A stretch of DNA of 6,756 nucleotides from Rhizobiaceae bacterium (GTDB taxonomy: Bacteria; Pseudomonadota; Alphaproteobacteria; Rhizobiales; Rhizobiaceae): assembly GCA_020696915.1 (NCBI GenBank), contig JAJFMR010000250.1:1-6756 (forward strand), given 5' to 3'. The translations under genes and the position numbers were made by a program. The notes beneath the pieces are model-generated. The model ran no database searches. It was not told where the DNA came from and saw nothing but the letters and a program-made list of their open reading frames with translations. Below, one piece after another: positions 6,002 to 6,756 of this stretch (position 1 is its first letter; each line of letters starts with the position of its first letter).

Positions 6002-6748
6002 ATGACCACAACTCCCGATCTTTCCGGCCGCGTCGCGCTGGTCAGCGGCGCATCTCGCGGCCTCGGCTATTTCACCGCCAGGCGGCTTGCGGCGGCAGGC
6101 GCCCATGTCGTCGCCGTTGCCCGCACGGTCGGCGGACTTGAGGAACTCGACGACGAGATAAGGGCGGGCGGCGGGCGGGCCACTCTGGTGCCGCTCGACC
6201 TCACCGATATGGCCGGCATCGACCGGCTCGGCGGCAGCATCCACGAACGTTGGGGAAAGCTCGACATACTGGTCGCCAACGCCGCCATTCTGGGCGTGAT
6301 CGCGCCTGTCGGCCACGTCGAGGCGAAAGTGTTCGAGAAGGTGATGACCACCAACGTCACCGCCACGTGGCGCCTGATCCGCTCCGTCGATCCGCTGCTC
6401 AGGCTGTCGGACGCCGGGCGCGCCATCGTCGTCACCGCAAGCGCGGCCCATTCCGGGCGGGCATTCTGGGCGCCGTACGCGGCCTCGAAAGCCGCGGTCG
6501 AAGCGCTGGCGCGATCCTGGGCGGACGAAACCAAAAACCTGCCGCTTCGCGTCAACGCTTTCGATCCGGGCCGCACCCGAACCGCCATGCGCGCCCAGGC
6601 GATGCCGGGCGAGGATCCCGCCACCGTTCCCCACCCGGCCGAGATCTCGGAAAGCGTGATGCTGCTTGCCGACCCGGCGCTCACCAGAACCGGCATGATC
6701 TACCGGGCCAAGAGCGGCCGCTTCGTCGCGCACGGAACGCCTGATTGA
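6002..6748 (+). CDS. SDR family NAD(P)-dependent oxidoreductase
   Basis: This is a 248-residue classical short-chain dehydrogenase/reductase with a Rossmann fold, expected to be cytoplasmic. The cofactor motif is GASRGLG (16-22), followed by LDLTD (65-69), the structural NAA (93-95) and a full catalytic tetrad of Asn118, Ser147, Tyr159 and Lys163 (YAASK, 159-163). Arg41 just after the second strand (VAVART) hints at NADP(H) over NAD(H), which is inference. The C-terminal region has the usual PGRTRTAM segment (189-196). The substrate cannot be read from sequence; some relatives are annotated as fatty-acid or sugar ketoreductases. ATG 6002 is preceded by GGAA at 5991-5994. An SDR gene just after purF is, as I recall, common in rhizobia, 88 nt away here. 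The stop lies 8 nt from the window edge. Confidence 0.92.
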   Translation: MTTTPDLSGRVALVSGASRGLGYFTARRLAAAGAHVVAVARTVGGLEELDDEIRAGGGRATLVPLDLTDMAGIDRLGGSIHERWGKLDILVANAAILGVIAPVGHVEAKVFEKVMTTNVTATWRLIRSVDPLLRLSDAGRAIVVTASAAHSGRAFWAPYAASKAAVEALARSWADETKNLPLRVNAFDPGRTRTAMRAQAMPGEDPATVPHPAEISESVMLLADPALTRTGMIYRAKSGRFVAHGTPD

Positions 6749-6756
6749 CGCCACGC

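Noticed and set aside
5819..6754. Minus-strand open frame opposite the SDR gene
   Set aside because: Antisense to a gene with a full catalytic tetrad; its composition is that of a codon-shadow frame and no family motif is visible.
1..6756. CRISPR array, insertion sequence, tRNA or rRNA
   Set aside because: No spaced direct repeats, terminal inverted repeats, transposase motifs or cloverleaf/rRNA signatures were found; the only regular repeat is within cvpA.

Overview
The window looks like a chromosomal housekeeping segment of an alphaproteobacterium, most likely Hyphomicrobiales (Rhizobiales) near Mesorhizobium and relatives. The basis is high GC, the order dnaB-radA-cvpA-purF-SDR on one strand, a DnaB with the extra loops usual in alphaproteobacteria, and a rhizobial-type small Cys protein beside it. 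This placement rests on recalled family and gene-order knowledge, not on a search.

Layout. 1-94 is the 3' end of an unidentified plus-strand gene. 95-705 holds no clear plus-strand gene. On the minus strand, 176-481 encodes a small four-cysteine protein that looks genuine in its C-terminal two thirds but lacks a recognisable signal peptide. 482-705 is the divergent spacer that should carry the dnaB control region. 706-2165 is dnaB, broken by an apparent 31-nt deletion at about 1917/1918. Then come radA (2274-3677, TTG start, Shine-Dalgarno inside a hairpin), cvpA (3708-4325, four membrane segments and a Pro/Glu tail made of a 33-nt tandem repeat), purF (4444-5913, full catalytic, PRPP and Fe-S residues) and an SDR oxidoreductase (6002-6748).

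How the genes fit together. DnaB unwinds the replication fork, and RadA processes recombination intermediates at damaged or stalled forks. PurF makes the first committed step of purine synthesis, and CvpA is the small membrane protein often found next to it. The SDR is a common rhizobial neighbour of purF with no firm role. All five lie in the same direction, with gaps of 30-118 nt that contain small GC-rich hairpins, so they may be partly co-transcribed with internal promoters or RNA control points.

No mobile element, CRISPR array, tRNA or rRNA was seen. I see no clear new system. The points most worth checking are the deletion in the essential dnaB gene, the hairpin over the radA ribosome binding site, the missing alr gene between dnaB and radA, the small Cys protein, and the repeat-built CvpA tail.
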